A stretch of 53,566 bases of DNA from Streptococcus mitis SK579 (GCF_000257905.1 NZ_AJJL01000058.1:1-53566), one strand, 5' to 3'. Positions 35,134 to 44,711 are shown, numbered from the stretch's first letter. A program made the numbers and translations. Notes: a model not told the origin generated them from the sequence alone.

Positions 35134-36393
35134 ATGCAGAATCTGAAATTTGCCTTTTCATCTATCATGGCCCACAAGATGCGCTCTTTTCTCACTATGA
35201 TTGGGATTATCATTGGTGTTTCATCAGTTGTTGTGATTATGGCTCTAGGTGATTCCATGTCTCGTCAGGTCAATAAGAATATGACCAAGTCACAGAAGAA
35301 TATCCATGTCTTTTTCTCGCCTATTAAAAGTAAAGATGGTTCTTTTACCCAAAAACAATCAGCTTTGACAGTTTCTGGGAAAGAAGAGGAAGTTCCTGTT
35401 GAACCACCAAAACCGCAAGAAGCTTGGGTCAAGGAGGCAGCCAAACTCAAGGGTGTGGACAGTTACTATGTAACCAACTCAACGAATACCACCTTATCTT
35501 ATAAAGATAAAAAGGTGGAGCGAGCTAGCTTGACAGGTGGAAATGTTACTTACATGAAGGCGGTTGAAAATGAAATTGTTGCAGGTCGCAGTCTCATAGC
35601 TCAGGATTATAAAGATGTGGCCAGTGTCATTTTGCTAGACCAAGAACTTGCTAATAGCCTGTTTGGATCTGCTCAAGAAGCTGTTAATCAGGTTATAGAT
35701 GTTGGTGGCTTTAGCTATCGTGTCATTGGTGTCTATACCAGCGATGAGGCCAAGACTGCCAAGACTTTTGGTATTGGTGGACTTCCAATTACGACTAATA
35801 TTTCTCTTGCCAATAACTTCAATATGGATGAAATTTCTGATATTGTCTTCCGTGTCAATGATACCAGTTTGACACCAACAGTGGGACCAGAATTAGCTAG
35901 AAAATTGACCGAGATTGCTGGTCTTCAGCAAGGGGAGTATCAGGTGGCAGATGCGACTGCAGCCTTCCAAGAAGTACAACAACTTTTTGGATTTATAACT
36001 ACGATTATTAGTGCCATCGCAGGAATTTCTCTCTTTGTTGGAGGAACTGGTGTTATGAACATCATGCTGGTTTCGGTGACAGAGCGCACTCGTGAGATTG
36101 GTCTCCGTAAGGCTTTGGGTGCGACACGTGCTAATATTTTAATTCAGTTTTTGATTGAATCCATGATTTTGACCTTGTTAGGCGGAGTCATTGGTTTAAC
36201 CATTGCGACAGGCTTAACCGCTATAGCGGGCATACTCTTGCAAGGATTGATTGCGGGTATAGAAGTAGGAGTGTCAATCCCGGTTGCCCTATTTAGTCTT
36301 GCAGTTTCGGCTAGCGTTGGTATGATTTTTGGAGTCTTGCCAGCCAACAAGGCATCTAAACTTGATCCAATTGAAGCCCTTCGATATGAATAA
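35134..36393 (+). CDS. MacB/FtsX-type ABC transporter permease
   Basis: 419 residues: one N-terminal membrane helix (about 20-42), a large extracellular MacB-PCD domain (about 45-275), then three helices (about 285-410). The C-terminal cytoplasmic end GVLPANKASKLDPIEALRYE is a family signature, as is VTERTREIGLRKALGATR. It converts ATP hydrolysis into a mechanical movement outside the membrane rather than classic transport. It is the third gene of the efflux operon, 1 bp after the ATPase. No strong terminator separates it from metG. Confidence 0.92.
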   Translation: MQNLKFAFSSIMAHKMRSFLTMIGIIIGVSSVVVIMALGDSMSRQVNKNMTKSQKNIHVFFSPIKSKDGSFTQKQSALTVSGKEEEVPVEPPKPQEAWVKEAAKLKGVDSYYVTNSTNTTLSYKDKKVERASLTGGNVTYMKAVENEIVAGRSLIAQDYKDVASVILLDQELANSLFGSAQEAVNQVIDVGGFSYRVIGVYTSDEAKTAKTFGIGGLPITTNISLANNFNMDEISDIVFRVNDTSLTPTVGPELARKLTEIAGLQQGEYQVADATAAFQEVQQLFGFITTIISAIAGISLFVGGTGVMNIMLVSVTERTREIGLRKALGATRANILIQFLIESMILTLLGGVIGLTIATGLTAIAGILLQGLIAGIEVGVSIPVALFSLAVSASVGMIFGVLPANKASKLDPIEALRYE

Positions 36394-36516
36394 GATCAAC
36401 AAGATGGACACTTGTCTATCTTGTTTTTGTATGGATTTCTCTATCGAAAATCCTTAAAAATGTGATATAATGAAGTGTTAGAAAAACAGGTTTCATTTGC
36501 CTGGAAAGGAAAAATT

Positions 36517-38514
36517 ATGTCTGAAAAGAATTTTTATATTACAACACCGATTTACTATCCATCTGGTAAACTTCATATCGGTTCTGCCTACACAACCATC
36601 GCTTGTGATGTCCTAGCGCGTTACAAACGCTTGATGGGCTACGATGTCTTTTATCTGACAGGTCTTGATGAGCATGGTCAGAAAATCCAGCAGAAAGCTG
36701 AAGAAGCTGGCATCACACCTCAAGCTTATGTTGATGGAATGGCAGTTGGAGTTAAAGAACTCTGGCAATTACTCGATATCTCATATGATAAATTTATCCG
36801 TACAACTGATGACTACCATGAAAAAGTTGTCGCACAGGTCTTTGAGCGCTTGCTTGCTCAAGATGACATCTATTTGGGTGAATACTCTGGCTGGTATTCA
36901 GTCTCAGATGAAGAATTCTTTACAGAAAGTCAGCTTGCGGAAGTTTTCCGTGACGAAGCTGGAAATGTGACTGGTGGAATCGCTCCATCAGGTCACGAGG
37001 TGGAATGGGTTTCTGAAGAATCATACTTCCTTCGTCTCAGCAAATACCAAGATCGTTTGGTAGAATTTTTCAAAGCTCATCCTGAATTTATCACTCCAGA
37101 TGGTCGTCTGAATGAAATGCTTCGCAATTTTATCGAGCCAGGTTTAGAGGATTTGGCAGTTTCTCGTACAACCTTTACATGGGGCGTTCCAGTACCATCA
37201 AATCCTAAACACGTTGTCTATGTTTGGATTGATGCTCTTCTTAACTATGTAACAGCGCTTGGATACGGTCAAGATGAACATGGTAACTTTGACAAGTTCT
37301 GGAATGGAACAGTCTTCCACATGGTAGGAAAAGACATCCTTCGATTCCACTCCATCTACTGGCCAATCCTTCTTATGATGTTGGATATCAAATTGCCAGA
37401 TCGTTTGATTGCTCACGGTTGGTTCGTCATGAAAGACGGTAAGATGTCTAAGTCTAAAGGGAATGTCGTTTATCCTGAAATGTTGGTAGAGCGCTATGGA
37501 CTGGACCCACTGCGTTACTACCTCATGCGTAGCCTTCCAGTTGGTTCAGACGGAACCTTCACTCCAGAAGACTATGTCGGCCGTATCAACTACGAATTGG
37601 CCAATGACCTTGGAAACCTCCTCAACCGTACGGTTTCTATGATTAACAAGTACTTTGATGGGCAAATCCCAGCCTATGAAGAGGGCGTGACAGAGTTTGA
37701 CCATGCTCTTGCTCAAGTAGCTGCTGAATCAATTGCTGATTACCATAAATACATGGAAGCAGTTGACTACCCACGTGCCCTTGAAGCAGTCTGGACTCTG
37801 ATCTCTCGTACTAATAAATACATCGACGAGACAGCTCCATGGGTCTTGGCTAAGGATGAAGCACTTCGTGATCAATTAGCAAGTGTCATGAGTCACTTGG
37901 CAGCTAGCCTTCGTGTTGTTGCTCACTTGATGGAGCCATTTATGATGGAAACCAGTCGTGCAGTCTTGACTCAACTTGGCTTGGAAGAAGTAGCGAGCCT
38001 TGAAAACTTGAGCTTGGCTGACTTCCCAGCAGATGTGACTGTAGTTGCCAAAGGAACACCAATCTTCCCACGTCTCGATATGGAAGAAGAAATCGCCTAT
38101 ATCAAGGAACAAATGGAAGGTAACAAACCAGCAGTCGAAACAGAGTGGAACCCAGACGAAGTTGAACTCAAACTAAACAAGGAAGAAATCAAGTTTGAAG
38201 ACTTTGACAAGGTCGAAATCCGTGTCGCAGAAGTCAAAGAAGTGTCTAAAGTAGAAGGTTCAGATAAGTTGCTTCAATTCCGCTTGGATGCTGGTGATGG
38301 AGAAGATCGTCAAATTCTTTCAGGAATTGCAAAATACTATCCAAATGAACAAGAATTGGTCGGCCAGAAAGTCCAAATCGTTGCTAACCTCAAACCTCGT
38401 AAGATGATGAAGAAATATGTCAGTCAAGGGATGATCCTCTCAGCTGAACATGATGGAAAATTAACCCTTCTCACAGTTGATCCAGCTGTACCAAACGGAA
38501 GTGTGATTGGGTAA
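36517..38514 (+). CDS. metG: methionine-tRNA ligase
   Basis: Charges tRNA-Met. It has 665 residues from ATG 36517 (GAAAGGA upstream; an in-frame ATG at 36475 has none). The HIGH-type motif is HIGS near residue 21 and the KMSKS motif is GKMSKSKGN near 308. The C-terminal 105 residues (from about 560) form the tRNA-binding OB-fold domain ([20 protein letters not shown], then [10 protein letters not shown]) that dimerises the enzyme. A terminator follows at 38521-38552. Confidence 0.97.
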   Translation: MSEKNFYITTPIYYPSGKLHIGSAYTTIACDVLARYKRLMGYDVFYLTGLDEHGQKIQQKAEEAGITPQAYVDGMAVGVKELWQLLDISYDKFIRTTDDYHEKVVAQVFERLLAQDDIYLGEYSGWYSVSDEEFFTESQLAEVFRDEAGNVTGGIAPSGHEVEWVSEESYFLRLSKYQDRLVEFFKAHPEFITPDGRLNEMLRNFIEPGLEDLAVSRTTFTWGVPVPSNPKHVVYVWIDALLNYVTALGYGQDEHGNFDKFWNGTVFHMVGKDILRFHSIYWPILLMMLDIKLPDRLIAHGWFVMKDGKMSKSKGNVVYPEMLVERYGLDPLRYYLMRSLPVGSDGTFTPEDYVGRINYELANDLGNLLNRTVSMINKYFDGQIPAYEEGVTEFDHALAQVAAESIADYHKYMEAVDYPRALEAVWTLISRTNKYIDETAPWVLAKDEALRDQLASVMSHLAASLRVVAHLMEPFMMETSRAVLTQLGLEEVASLENLSLADFPADVTVVAKGTPIFPRLDMEEEIAYIKEQMEGNKPAVETEWNPDEVELKLNKEEIKFEDFDKVEIRVAEVKEVSKVEGSDKLLQFRLDAGDGEDRQILSGIAKYYPNEQELVGQKVQIVANLKPRKMMKKYVSQGMILSAEHDGKLTLLTVDPAVPNGSVIG

Positions 38515-38520
38515 CAATAG

Positions 38521-38552
38521 ACAGGACTAGTTTATGCTAGTTCTGTTTTTTT
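38521..38552 (+). terminator. terminator of metG
   Basis: ACAGGACTAG-TTTATG-CTAGTTCTGT stem (one G:U) with six further T residues. Confidence 0.9.
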
Positions 38553-38568
38553 ATTTTAACTATTATGC

Positions 38569-38617
38569 TTTACAAACTAGTGTGAAAGTGGTATATTATA
38601 GATGAAGCTACTAGTAG
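38569..38617 (+). promoter_or_regulatory. promoter and palindromes before the PadR operon
   Basis: TTTACA (38569-38574), 17-bp spacer, TATATT (38592-38597). ACTAGT occurs twice, at 38576-38581 in the spacer and at 38610-38615 within the perfect palindrome CTACTAGTAG (38608-38617). Autoregulation by the PadR protein is plausible. Confidence 0.45.
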
Positions 38618-38648
38618 GTATTACAAAATAGATTAGAAGGGAGAAGTG

Positions 38649-38969
38649 ATGAAAGAAACTCAGCTATTAAAAGGTGTTCTTGAAGGTTGTGTCTTGGATA
38701 TGATTGGTCAAAAAGAGCGGTATGGTTATGAGTTGGTTCAGACTTTACGAGAGGCTGGATTTGACACTATAGTTCCAGGAACTATTTATCCTTTGTTGCA
38801 AAAGTTAGAAAAAAATCAATGGATAAGAGGCGATATGCGCCCGTCGCCAGATGGTCCAGATCGGAAGTATTTTTCGTTAACTAAAGAAGGAGAAGAGCGT
38901 GTCTCAGTCTTTTGGCAACAATGGGACGATTTGAGTCAAAAAGTAGAAGGGATTAAGAATGGAGGGTAA
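38649..38969 (+). CDS. PadR-family transcriptional regulator
   Basis: 106-residue winged-helix repressor: ILKGVLEGCVLDMIG-like N terminus, YGYELVQTLREAGFDTIVPG, TIYPLLQKLEKNQWI and DGPDRKYFSLTKEGEE. ATG 38649 follows GGGAGAAG; a GTG three bases earlier is also in frame. It is followed by a membrane protein after 3 bp. PadR genes paired with membrane proteins usually control envelope or efflux functions in response to small hydrophobic ligands. Confidence 0.9.
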   Translation: MKETQLLKGVLEGCVLDMIGQKERYGYELVQTLREAGFDTIVPGTIYPLLQKLEKNQWIRGDMRPSPDGPDRKYFSLTKEGEERVSVFWQQWDDLSQKVEGIKNGG

Positions 38970-38972
38970 ACC

Positions 38973-39788
38973 ATGACGAAAATGAAGTATTATGAAGAAA
39001 CAAGTGCTTTGTTGCATCAGTTTTCTGAGGACAATCAGCAGTATTTTGAGGAGCTCTGGGATAGTTTTAATCTTGCTGGATTTCTCTATGATGAGGACTA
39101 CCTCAGAGAGCAGATTTATTTGATGATGTTAGATTTCTCAGAAGCAGAACGTGATGGCATGAGTGCAGAGGATTATTTAGGTAAGAATCCTAAAACAATA
39201 ATGAAAGAGATGCTCAAGGAAGCACCACGTAGTTCTATCAAGGAGTCCCTTTTGACCCCAATTCTGGTCCTAGCGGTATTACGTTATTATCAACTACTAG
39301 GTGATTTTTCTAAAGGTCCTCTTTTAACAGTCAATTTGCTCACGTTTTTAGGGCAACTTCTTCTTTTTCTGATTGGATTTGGGCTTGTGACTACAATCTT
39401 ACGATGGAGTTTAGTTCAAGATTCTCCTAAGATGAAAATTGGCACTTATATTGTCGTTGGGAGTATAGTTCTTCTAGTTGTTCTAGGATATGTAGGAATG
39501 GCAAATTTCATACAAGAAGGAGCCTTTTATCTTCCTGCTCCCTGGGATAGTTTCCTTGTCTTTACGCTTTCTCTAGTCATCAGTATTTGGAATTGGAAAG
39601 AAGCGGTCTTTCGTCCCTTTGTCAGTATGATTGTTGCCCATCTTGTTGTAGGGTCTCTGCTCTGTTACTATGAGTGGATGGGCATTTCAAATATTTTCCT
39701 TACAAAATTCATTCCTTTAGCTGTTCTTTTTATTGGAATCTTTCTCTTGTTCCGTGGGTTTAAGAAGATAAAATGGAGTGAAATATAG
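38973..39788 (+). CDS. DUF1129/HAAS-like membrane protein paired with PadR
   Basis: 271 residues. The first 95 are soluble, acidic and helical (YYEETSALLHQFSEDNQQYF, DFSEAERDGMSAEDYLGKNP), a HAAS-like module often found next to PadR regulators. From about residue 97 there are six hydrophobic segments. Function unknown; likely the regulated partner or signal sensor of PadR. GGAGGG lies 9 bp before the ATG inside the padR end. Confidence 0.75.
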   Translation: MTKMKYYEETSALLHQFSEDNQQYFEELWDSFNLAGFLYDEDYLREQIYLMMLDFSEAERDGMSAEDYLGKNPKTIMKEMLKEAPRSSIKESLLTPILVLAVLRYYQLLGDFSKGPLLTVNLLTFLGQLLLFLIGFGLVTTILRWSLVQDSPKMKIGTYIVVGSIVLLVVLGYVGMANFIQEGAFYLPAPWDSFLVFTLSLVISIWNWKEAVFRPFVSMIVAHLVVGSLLCYYEWMGISNIFLTKFIPLAVLFIGIFLLFRGFKKIKWSEI

Positions 39789-39790
39789 TC

Positions 39791-39816
39791 AAAAAGCCGT
39801 TGCAAAGCGGTTTTTT
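39791..39816 (+). terminator. terminator of the PadR operon
   Basis: AAAAAGCCG-TTGCAAAG-CGGTTTTTT stem-loop (one G:U). Confidence 0.85.
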
Positions 39817-39860
39817 GTTATAATGAAGGGAAGAATGTAGAATTAAAGGAGAAAAATTTG

Positions 39861-40787
39861 ATGAGATACATAACTCTTGGTCAAGATGATAAAGAATTAT
39901 CAGAAATTGTTCTCGGAATGATGAGAATAGAAGATAAGTCTGTAAAAGAAGTTGAAGAGCTTGTAGCAACAGCACTTTCTGTTGGAATCAATGCCTTCGA
40001 CTTGGCTGATATATATGGTCGTGGTCATTGTGAAGAACTGTTAGGTCTTGTCCTAAAAAATCATCCAGATTTAAGAGAAAAGATATGGATTCAGTCCAAA
40101 TGTGGAATTCGCATTGAAGAATTTACCTATTTTGATTTTTCAAAAGAGTATATTCTAGAATCAGTAGATGGAATTTTAAAAAGATTGCAGGTTGATTATT
40201 TAGATAGTTTGCTTCTTCATCGACCAGATGCTTTGATGGAATCTGACCAAGTAGCAGAAGCCTTTGATCTCCTTTATGAACAAGGCAAGGTTCGAGAGTT
40301 TGGAGTTTCTAATCAAAATCCTATGATGATGGAATTGCTTAAGAAAGAAGTCAAACAGCCTCTATCGATCAATCAATTACAATTAAGTGCAGCTTTCACA
40401 CCTGGTTTTGAATCAGGATTTCATGTCAATATGGAAGGCAACAAGGCAGCTGTGCGTGATGGAAGCGTCTTTGAATACTGCAAATTAAACGACATGGTTA
40501 TTCAGGCCTGGTCAGTCTTGCAGTTTGGATATTTTAAAGGGAATTTTGTTGGCAATGAGAAGTTCCAACAACTAAACCAAGTCCTAAATCGATTAGCATT
40601 AAAATACAGTGTGAGCCCATCAGCTATTGCTATCGCTTGGGTGTTACGCTACCCAGCCAAAATGCAGGCAGTCGTAGGTACAACCAATCCTAAGCATTTG
40701 ATAGAGGCAAGCCAAGCAAGTAAAGTAAACTTGACTCGAAAAGAATGGTATGAAATTTACATCGCTGCAGGGAATGATTTGCCTTAG
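39861..40787 (+). CDS. aldo/keto reductase family oxidoreductase
   Basis: 308-residue TIM-barrel NADPH enzyme. The catalytic tetrad is visible: Asp and Tyr in NAFDLADIYGRGHCEELLG (about 48-66), Lys in WIQSKCGIR (about 80) and His in DSLLLHRPD (about 118). SVSPSAIAIAWVLRYPAKMQ with VVGTTNPKHL near the C terminus is the cofactor-binding part. AAAGGAG precedes ATG 39861; a TTG codon just upstream is in frame. Substrate unknown. It has its own unit after the PadR terminator. Confidence 0.9.
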   Translation: MRYITLGQDDKELSEIVLGMMRIEDKSVKEVEELVATALSVGINAFDLADIYGRGHCEELLGLVLKNHPDLREKIWIQSKCGIRIEEFTYFDFSKEYILESVDGILKRLQVDYLDSLLLHRPDALMESDQVAEAFDLLYEQGKVREFGVSNQNPMMMELLKKEVKQPLSINQLQLSAAFTPGFESGFHVNMEGNKAAVRDGSVFEYCKLNDMVIQAWSVLQFGYFKGNFVGNEKFQQLNQVLNRLALKYSVSPSAIAIAWVLRYPAKMQAVVGTTNPKHLIEASQASKVNLTRKEWYEIYIAAGNDLP

Positions 40788-40794
40788 GAGAAAA

Positions 40795-40866
40795 TGCATC
40801 TAAAGAAATCACAGTCAAAAAAACGTTGGAAAATGGTTTTTTCTTATGTGACCATTAGTCTGTCTT
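40795..40866 (+). pseudogene. short decayed reading frame
   Basis: ATG 40795, with AGGAG 4 bp upstream, reads MHLKKSQSKKRWKMVFSYVT and then ISLS before a stop. It looks like the start of a membrane or exported protein (basic N terminus, then a hydrophobic stretch) whose remainder is lost. Between it and the BOX element nothing else is seen. Confidence 0.3.
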
Positions 40867-40907
40867 GATTCGTTAGGTACGGTTTATTAACGGATGATTA
40901 TGATTTA

Positions 40908-41002
40908 ATACTCAATGAAAATCAAAAAGCAAGCCAGTAAGCTAGCCGCAAGCTATACTTGAGTACGGTAATGCGACGCTGACGTGGTTTGAATTTAGTA
41001 TA
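40908..41002 (-). repeat. BOX element (A-C), minus orientation, degenerate
   Basis: Begins ATACTCAATGAAAATCAAAA (boxC end) and closes with GCTGACGTGGTTTGAATTTA (altered boxA end); no boxB. The following 120 bp to the hemolysin-III terminator contain no recognisable feature. Confidence 0.85.
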
Positions 41003-41120
41003 ACTACTCTGATTTACATACTAGCAGGGGAGCAGTATCCCATAATTGACGGCACGATAGTAGGTACTATAAAATGGGCTAGAGTAATTTTTTGATTGGG
41101 TATAAAACATCATAGATAAT

Positions 41121-41155
41121 AAAAACGAGGTTAGGATTTGTCCCGACCTCTTTTT
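41121..41155. terminator. terminator of the hemolysin-III operon
   Basis: AAAAACGAGGT ... ACCTCTTTTT hairpin with additional inner GG/CC pairs. The symmetric A/T tracts allow termination in both directions; it adjoins the stop of the minus-strand gene. Confidence 0.75.
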
Positions 41156-41801
41156 ACATATAATAAACAATAGCGATGTATTGTAGGGCAGACGCAACTA
41201 GGATAAAGAGATGCCAAATCATGTGGAAATAAGGTTTTTTCTTGGCGTAAAATCCAGCTCCAACTGTATAACAGAGTCCACCAGTTACCATAAGACTCCA
41301 GAAAATGGGTGTCGTTTGACTGATAATGGCTGGAATGATAGCCAGAACCAACCAGCCCATAATCAGGTAAAGAGCAAGGCTGAATTTCTCATTGACCTTT
41401 TTAGCAAAGATTTTATAGAGAATACCAAAGATGGTCGTTCCCCACTGAATGGCAATGATCAGATAGCCAAACCAGTTATTCATCAAGGTTAAGACGACTG
41501 GCGTATAAGAGCCTGCGATAGCCACATAAATCATAGAATGGTCAATGATTCGCAAGACATATTTGTGGGTCGAACCATAGGCCATAGAGTGGTAAATGGT
41601 GGATGAGAGGAACATGAGAAAGAGACTGATAACGAACATGGAAACGCCGATAGATGATAAAAATCCGTGTGCCTCATAGCTATAGGTGGATGAAATGGGG
41701 AGTAATATGAGCATGATGACTGCACCTACGGCATGGGTCACACTATTAGCAATCTCCTCTCCAAAACTGAGTTGTTTGCTGAATTTAAGACTAGTGTTCA
41801 T
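41154..41801 (-). CDS. hemolysin III / YqfA family membrane protein
   Basis: 215 residues with seven transmembrane helices. Family residues: FGEEIANSVTHAVGAV at the N terminus, SSTIYHSM near residue 66, IDHSMIYVAIAGSYTPV near 85-101, WGTTIFGI, and MIWHLFILVASALQYIA at the C terminus. The conserved His/Asp/Ser residues are those of the PAQR/hydrolase superfamily, so enzymatic lipid hydrolysis is possible. The name hemolysin comes from a Bacillus cereus homologue; a toxin role here is not implied. The start overlaps the preceding stop by 4 bp (ATGA). Confidence 0.9.
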   Translation of the reverse strand: MNTSLKFSKQLSFGEEIANSVTHAVGAVIMLILLPISSTYSYEAHGFLSSIGVSMFVISLFLMFLSSTIYHSMAYGSTHKYVLRIIDHSMIYVAIAGSYTPVVLTLMNNWFGYLIIAIQWGTTIFGILYKIFAKKVNEKFSLALYLIMGWLVLAIIPAIISQTTPIFWSLMVTGGLCYTVGAGFYAKKKPYFHMIWHLFILVASALQYIAIVYYM

Positions 41802-42244
41802 CGGATTTCCTCCTCTTGAGTATGATGGATTAAGGCTAGGGTTTGATGATAGAGCTTAACGGTTTGGCAGCTACTTTGGATAATGGGGTTAGCTGGGTCC
41901 ATTCCTTGGTTCATGTAGTCCACAAAAGCATCGTAGATTTGGTCTGAACTTGCTTGAGTTTGGAGAGTGTTCAGTGTCTGGGCTATTTCTTGAATAGAAA
42001 AGACCGACTTGAGGGTTGTGATAGCAATCAGACGGGCAATCTGTTGACGTTGGTATTTTTTCTTATCAGGCTTTGTCAGGTAACCATGTTTCACATAATT
42101 ATTGACCATAGATGCTGTCAGGCCCTTGTCTTTATCAGGAAAGATAGGGGCGCAGACCTGATTGACATAGAGTAAAACCTGGTCCAGATAGAGGTCAATG
42201 TTTGGAATTTCTGCCCATTTTGGGTAGAAAAAGGTAGTTTTCAT
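41798..42244 (-). CDS. DUF1836 protein
   Basis: 148 residues from ATG 42244, chosen for AAAAAGGAG 7 bp upstream; an upstream in-frame start at 42307 is AT-rich and has no ribosome site. The pattern GLTASMVNNYVKHGYLTKPDKKKYQRQQIARL is typical of DUF1836, which resembles a MerR/HTH-like fold. Translationally coupled to the hemolysin-III gene, so it may regulate or act with it. Confidence 0.82.
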   Translation of the reverse strand: MKTTFFYPKWAEIPNIDLYLDQVLLYVNQVCAPIFPDKDKGLTASMVNNYVKHGYLTKPDKKKYQRQQIARLIAITTLKSVFSIQEIAQTLNTLQTQASSDQIYDAFVDYMNQGMDPANPIIQSSCQTVKLYHQTLALIHHTQEEEIR

Positions 42245-42378
42245 TTTCAACTCCTTTTTATCTAGTTTTAATAACCAGATTATAAAATAATAAAAATAGA
42301 AAGTCAAGTTTTAACTGCTTGTAGAAAGACTTAAATTATGCTATGATGGGAGAAACTAGTCAGAAATGAGGAGAAAAG

Positions 42379-42873
42379 ATGGAGATTCGTTTAGCTTTTC
42401 CAAATGAAGTAGATGCCATCATGCAAGTGATGGAGGATGCTAAAAAATGTTTAGCGGATGCTGGTAGTGACCAGTGGCAAAATGGTTATCCAAATGCTGA
42501 TATTATTATTGAGGATATTATCTCAGGTCAAGCCTATGTAGCCTTGGAAGAGGGAGAACTACTAGCTTATGCAGCTGTGACCAAGAGTCCAGAGGCAGCC
42601 TATGAAGCCATTTATGAAGGAAAATGGCAAGCTGGAGAGTCAGAGTACCTAGTCTTTCACCGTATTGCTGTAGCTGCAGATGTGCAGGGACAGGGGATTG
42701 CTCAGACTTTCCTAGAAGGCTTGATTGAAGGTTTTGATTACCTAGATTTTCGCTCAGATACGCATGCTGAAAACAAGGTTATGCAATATATTTTCGAAAA
42801 ACTGGATTTTAAACAGGTTGGTAAGGTTCTAGTTGATGGCGAACGCTTGGTCTATCAAAAATTGAAGAAATAA
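42379..42873 (+). CDS. GNAT-family N-acetyltransferase
   Basis: 164 residues. The acetyl-CoA loop is VAADVQGQGIAQTFLEGLIE (about 96-115); RIAVAADVQGQGIAQ is the classic motif A. The N terminus (IRLAFPNEVDAIMQVMEDAKKCL) is typical. Substrate unknown. GAGGAGAAA precedes the ATG. The stop overlaps the ogt start (TAATG), making it the first gene of a three-gene cluster. Confidence 0.88.
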   Translation: MEIRLAFPNEVDAIMQVMEDAKKCLADAGSDQWQNGYPNADIIIEDIISGQAYVALEEGELLAYAAVTKSPEAAYEAIYEGKWQAGESEYLVFHRIAVAADVQGQGIAQTFLEGLIEGFDYLDFRSDTHAENKVMQYIFEKLDFKQVGKVLVDGERLVYQKLKK

Positions 42874-43391
42874 TGCAAAAGAAGTACATAAAAATGTTCT
42901 ATTCTTCGCCGATTGGTTCCCTTTCTCTCGTAGCTGATGGCCAATATTTGTATGGAATTTGGGTACAGGAGCAGAAGCATTTTGAGAGGGGGATAGGAGA
43001 TGAAACGATAGAAGAAGTTGTTAGTCATCCCATTTTAGATCCAGTTATTGCTTGCTTAGATGCTTACTTTAAAGGCAAGCCTCAGGATTTATCCAACTTG
43101 CCCTTGGCTCCAATAGGAACGGATTTTGAAAAGAGAGTTTGGTCCTATTTACAGGGAATTCCTTATGGTCAGACAGTGACCTATGGGCAAATAGCCCAAG
43201 ACCTGCAAGTTGCTTCTGCTCAAGCAATTGGTGGAGCGGTAGGACGCAATCCGTGGTCTATTCTAGTACCTTGTCATCGTGTGCTAGGAGCAGGAAAGCG
43301 TTTGACAGGTTATGCTGCAGGAGTGGAAAAGAAAGCTTGGCTCTTGGATCATGAAGGCGTAGATTTTAAAGATATAAACAATAGAAAGTGA
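42873..43391 (+). CDS. ogt: methylated-DNA-protein cysteine S-methyltransferase
   Basis: Suicide repair protein that takes methyl groups from O6-methylguanine. It has 172 residues. The acceptor Cys is in PCHRVLG near residue 133, the Asn-hinge and GGAVGRNP motif precede it, and TVTYGQIAQDL is the helix-turn-helix DNA-binding part. Its start overlaps the GNAT stop by one base. The following gene starts at or just after its stop. Confidence 0.94.
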   Translation: MQKKYIKMFYSSPIGSLSLVADGQYLYGIWVQEQKHFERGIGDETIEEVVSHPILDPVIACLDAYFKGKPQDLSNLPLAPIGTDFEKRVWSYLQGIPYGQTVTYGQIAQDLQVASAQAIGGAVGRNPWSILVPCHRVLGAGKRLTGYAAGVEKKAWLLDHEGVDFKDINNRK

Positions 43392-43396
43392 AAGAC

Positions 43397-43753
43397 ATGT
43401 TAGAATTTATCGAATACCCAAAATGTTCAACTTGTAAAAAAGCAAAGCAAGAATTAAACCAACTCGGTGTGGACTATAAAGCCGTTCATATCGTCGAAGA
43501 AACACCCAGCCAAGAAGTCATTTTAAACTGGTTAGAGACTTCAGGTTTCGAGTTGAAGCAATTTTTCAACACTAGTGGGATCAAATATCGTGAATTGGGG
43601 CTGAAAGATAAGGTAGGAAGTCTGTCAAATCAAGAAGCGGCTGAGTTGCTAGCAAGCGACGGTATGTTGTTAAAACGGCCGATTTTAGTAGAAAATGGAA
43701 CTGTTAAGCAAATTGGTTATCGAAAATCTTATGAAGAATTGGGACTGAAATAG
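43397..43753 (+). CDS. ArsC/Spx-family thioredoxin-fold protein
   Basis: 118 residues from ATG 43397; a GTG at 43388 overlapping the ogt stop is an alternative. The N-terminal YPKCSTCKKAKQEL supplies a CxxC pair (about Cys10 and Cys13), and RPILVENGTVKQIGYRKSYEE is typical of the ArsC/Spx fold. It resembles YusI/MgsR-type members more than true arsenate reductases, and no ars genes are near. It may act as a thiol reductase or RNA polymerase modulator; not decided by sequence. Confidence 0.85.
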   Translation: MLEFIEYPKCSTCKKAKQELNQLGVDYKAVHIVEETPSQEVILNWLETSGFELKQFFNTSGIKYRELGLKDKVGSLSNQEAAELLASDGMLLKRPILVENGTVKQIGYRKSYEELGLK

Positions 43754-43874
43754 TTTTTACTTATCTCTTTGATAGATAAAATATATAACCTCCCTGTTTC
43801 AAAGTATGATAAACTAGTAGGTAGACAAAGTCTGTATCTGACCGTAGCAAATAATTTCATTGACGGCAGAAGTA

Positions 43875-43883
43875 TGGTAGAAT
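43875..43883 (+). promoter_or_regulatory. extended -10 before the amino-acid ABC operon
   Basis: TGG directly before TAGAAT (43878-43883), 28 bp before the permease start. A TTGACG at 43860 is too close (12 bp) to serve as the -35. Confidence 0.5.
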
Positions 43884-43910
43884 GAATCATTATCAGGAGA
43901 GGATGTTTTT

Positions 43911-44711
43911 ATGAATGTTACAACGATTTTAGCATCAGATTGGTACCAAAACTTGATGCAATTGATTCCAGATGGCAAGCTTTTTAGCCTGCGTTCGGTC
44001 TTTGATGGAATCCCGAGAATTGTCCAACAACTTCCAACAACGATTATGTTGACAATTGGTGGTGCCCTTTTTGGCTTGGTTTTGGCGCTTCTTTTTGCCA
44101 TTGTGAAAATCAATCGTGTCAAGATTTTATATCCCTTGCAGGCTTTCTTTGTTAGTTTCTTAAAAGGGACACCGATTTTGGTGCAACTCATGTTGACCTA
44201 CTACGGAATCCCTTTGGCTTTGAAAGCCCTCAATCAGCAATGGGGTACTGGTTTCAATATCAATGCGATTCCAGCTGCTGTTTTTGCGATTGTAGCCTTT
44301 GCCTTTAATGAAGCAGCTTATGCTAGTGAAACCATTCGTGCAGCCATTCTCTCAGTTAATCCTGGTGAGATTGAGGCGGCACGCAGTCTGGGTATGACCC
44401 GAGCGCAAGTTTATCGACGAGTGATTATTCCAAATGCAGCGGTGGTAGCTACTCCAACATTAATTAACTCCCTCATCGGCTTGACCAAGGGAACTTCCCT
44501 AGCCTTCAGTGCGGGTGTTGTGGAAGTCTTTGCCCAAGCTCAGATTTTGGGTGGTGCCGATTATCGTTACTTTGAACGCTTTATTTCCGTTGCCCTTGTT
44601 TATTGGGTAGTAAATATCGGTATTGAAAGTCTTGGTCGTTTCATCGAGAGAAAAATGGCTATTTCTGCACCTGATACAGTGCAAACAGATGTGAAAGGAG
44701 ACCTTCGTTAA
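43911..44711 (+). CDS. polar amino-acid ABC transporter permease
   Basis: 266 residues of the His/Glu/Gln/Arg-type permease family. Five to six helices are seen. The family loop EAARSLGMTRAQVYRRVIIPNA (split here by charge; residues about 160-181) is the ATPase coupling helix, and FNEAAYASETIRAAI precedes it. The substrate is probably a polar amino acid or cystine. ATG 43911 follows GGAGAGGATG. The ATPase gene overlaps by one base. No substrate-binding protein gene is adjacent. Confidence 0.92.
   Translation: MNVTTILASDWYQNLMQLIPDGKLFSLRSVFDGIPRIVQQLPTTIMLTIGGALFGLVLALLFAIVKINRVKILYPLQAFFVSFLKGTPILVQLMLTYYGIPLALKALNQQWGTGFNINAIPAAVFAIVAFAFNEAAYASETIRAAILSVNPGEIEAARSLGMTRAQVYRRVIIPNAAVVATPTLINSLIGLTKGTSLAFSAGVVEVFAQAQILGGADYRYFERFISVALVYWVVNIGIESLGRFIERKMAISAPDTVQTDVKGDLR

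Noticed and set aside
41154..41801. Hemolysin III as a toxin
   Set aside because: The family is a widespread PAQR-like membrane protein; its name does not show cytolytic activity here.
43815..43850. ACTAGT-type motif before the amino-acid ABC operon as a PadR site
   Set aside because: A single short palindromic hexamer is common in AT-rich DNA; there is no second copy or phasing.
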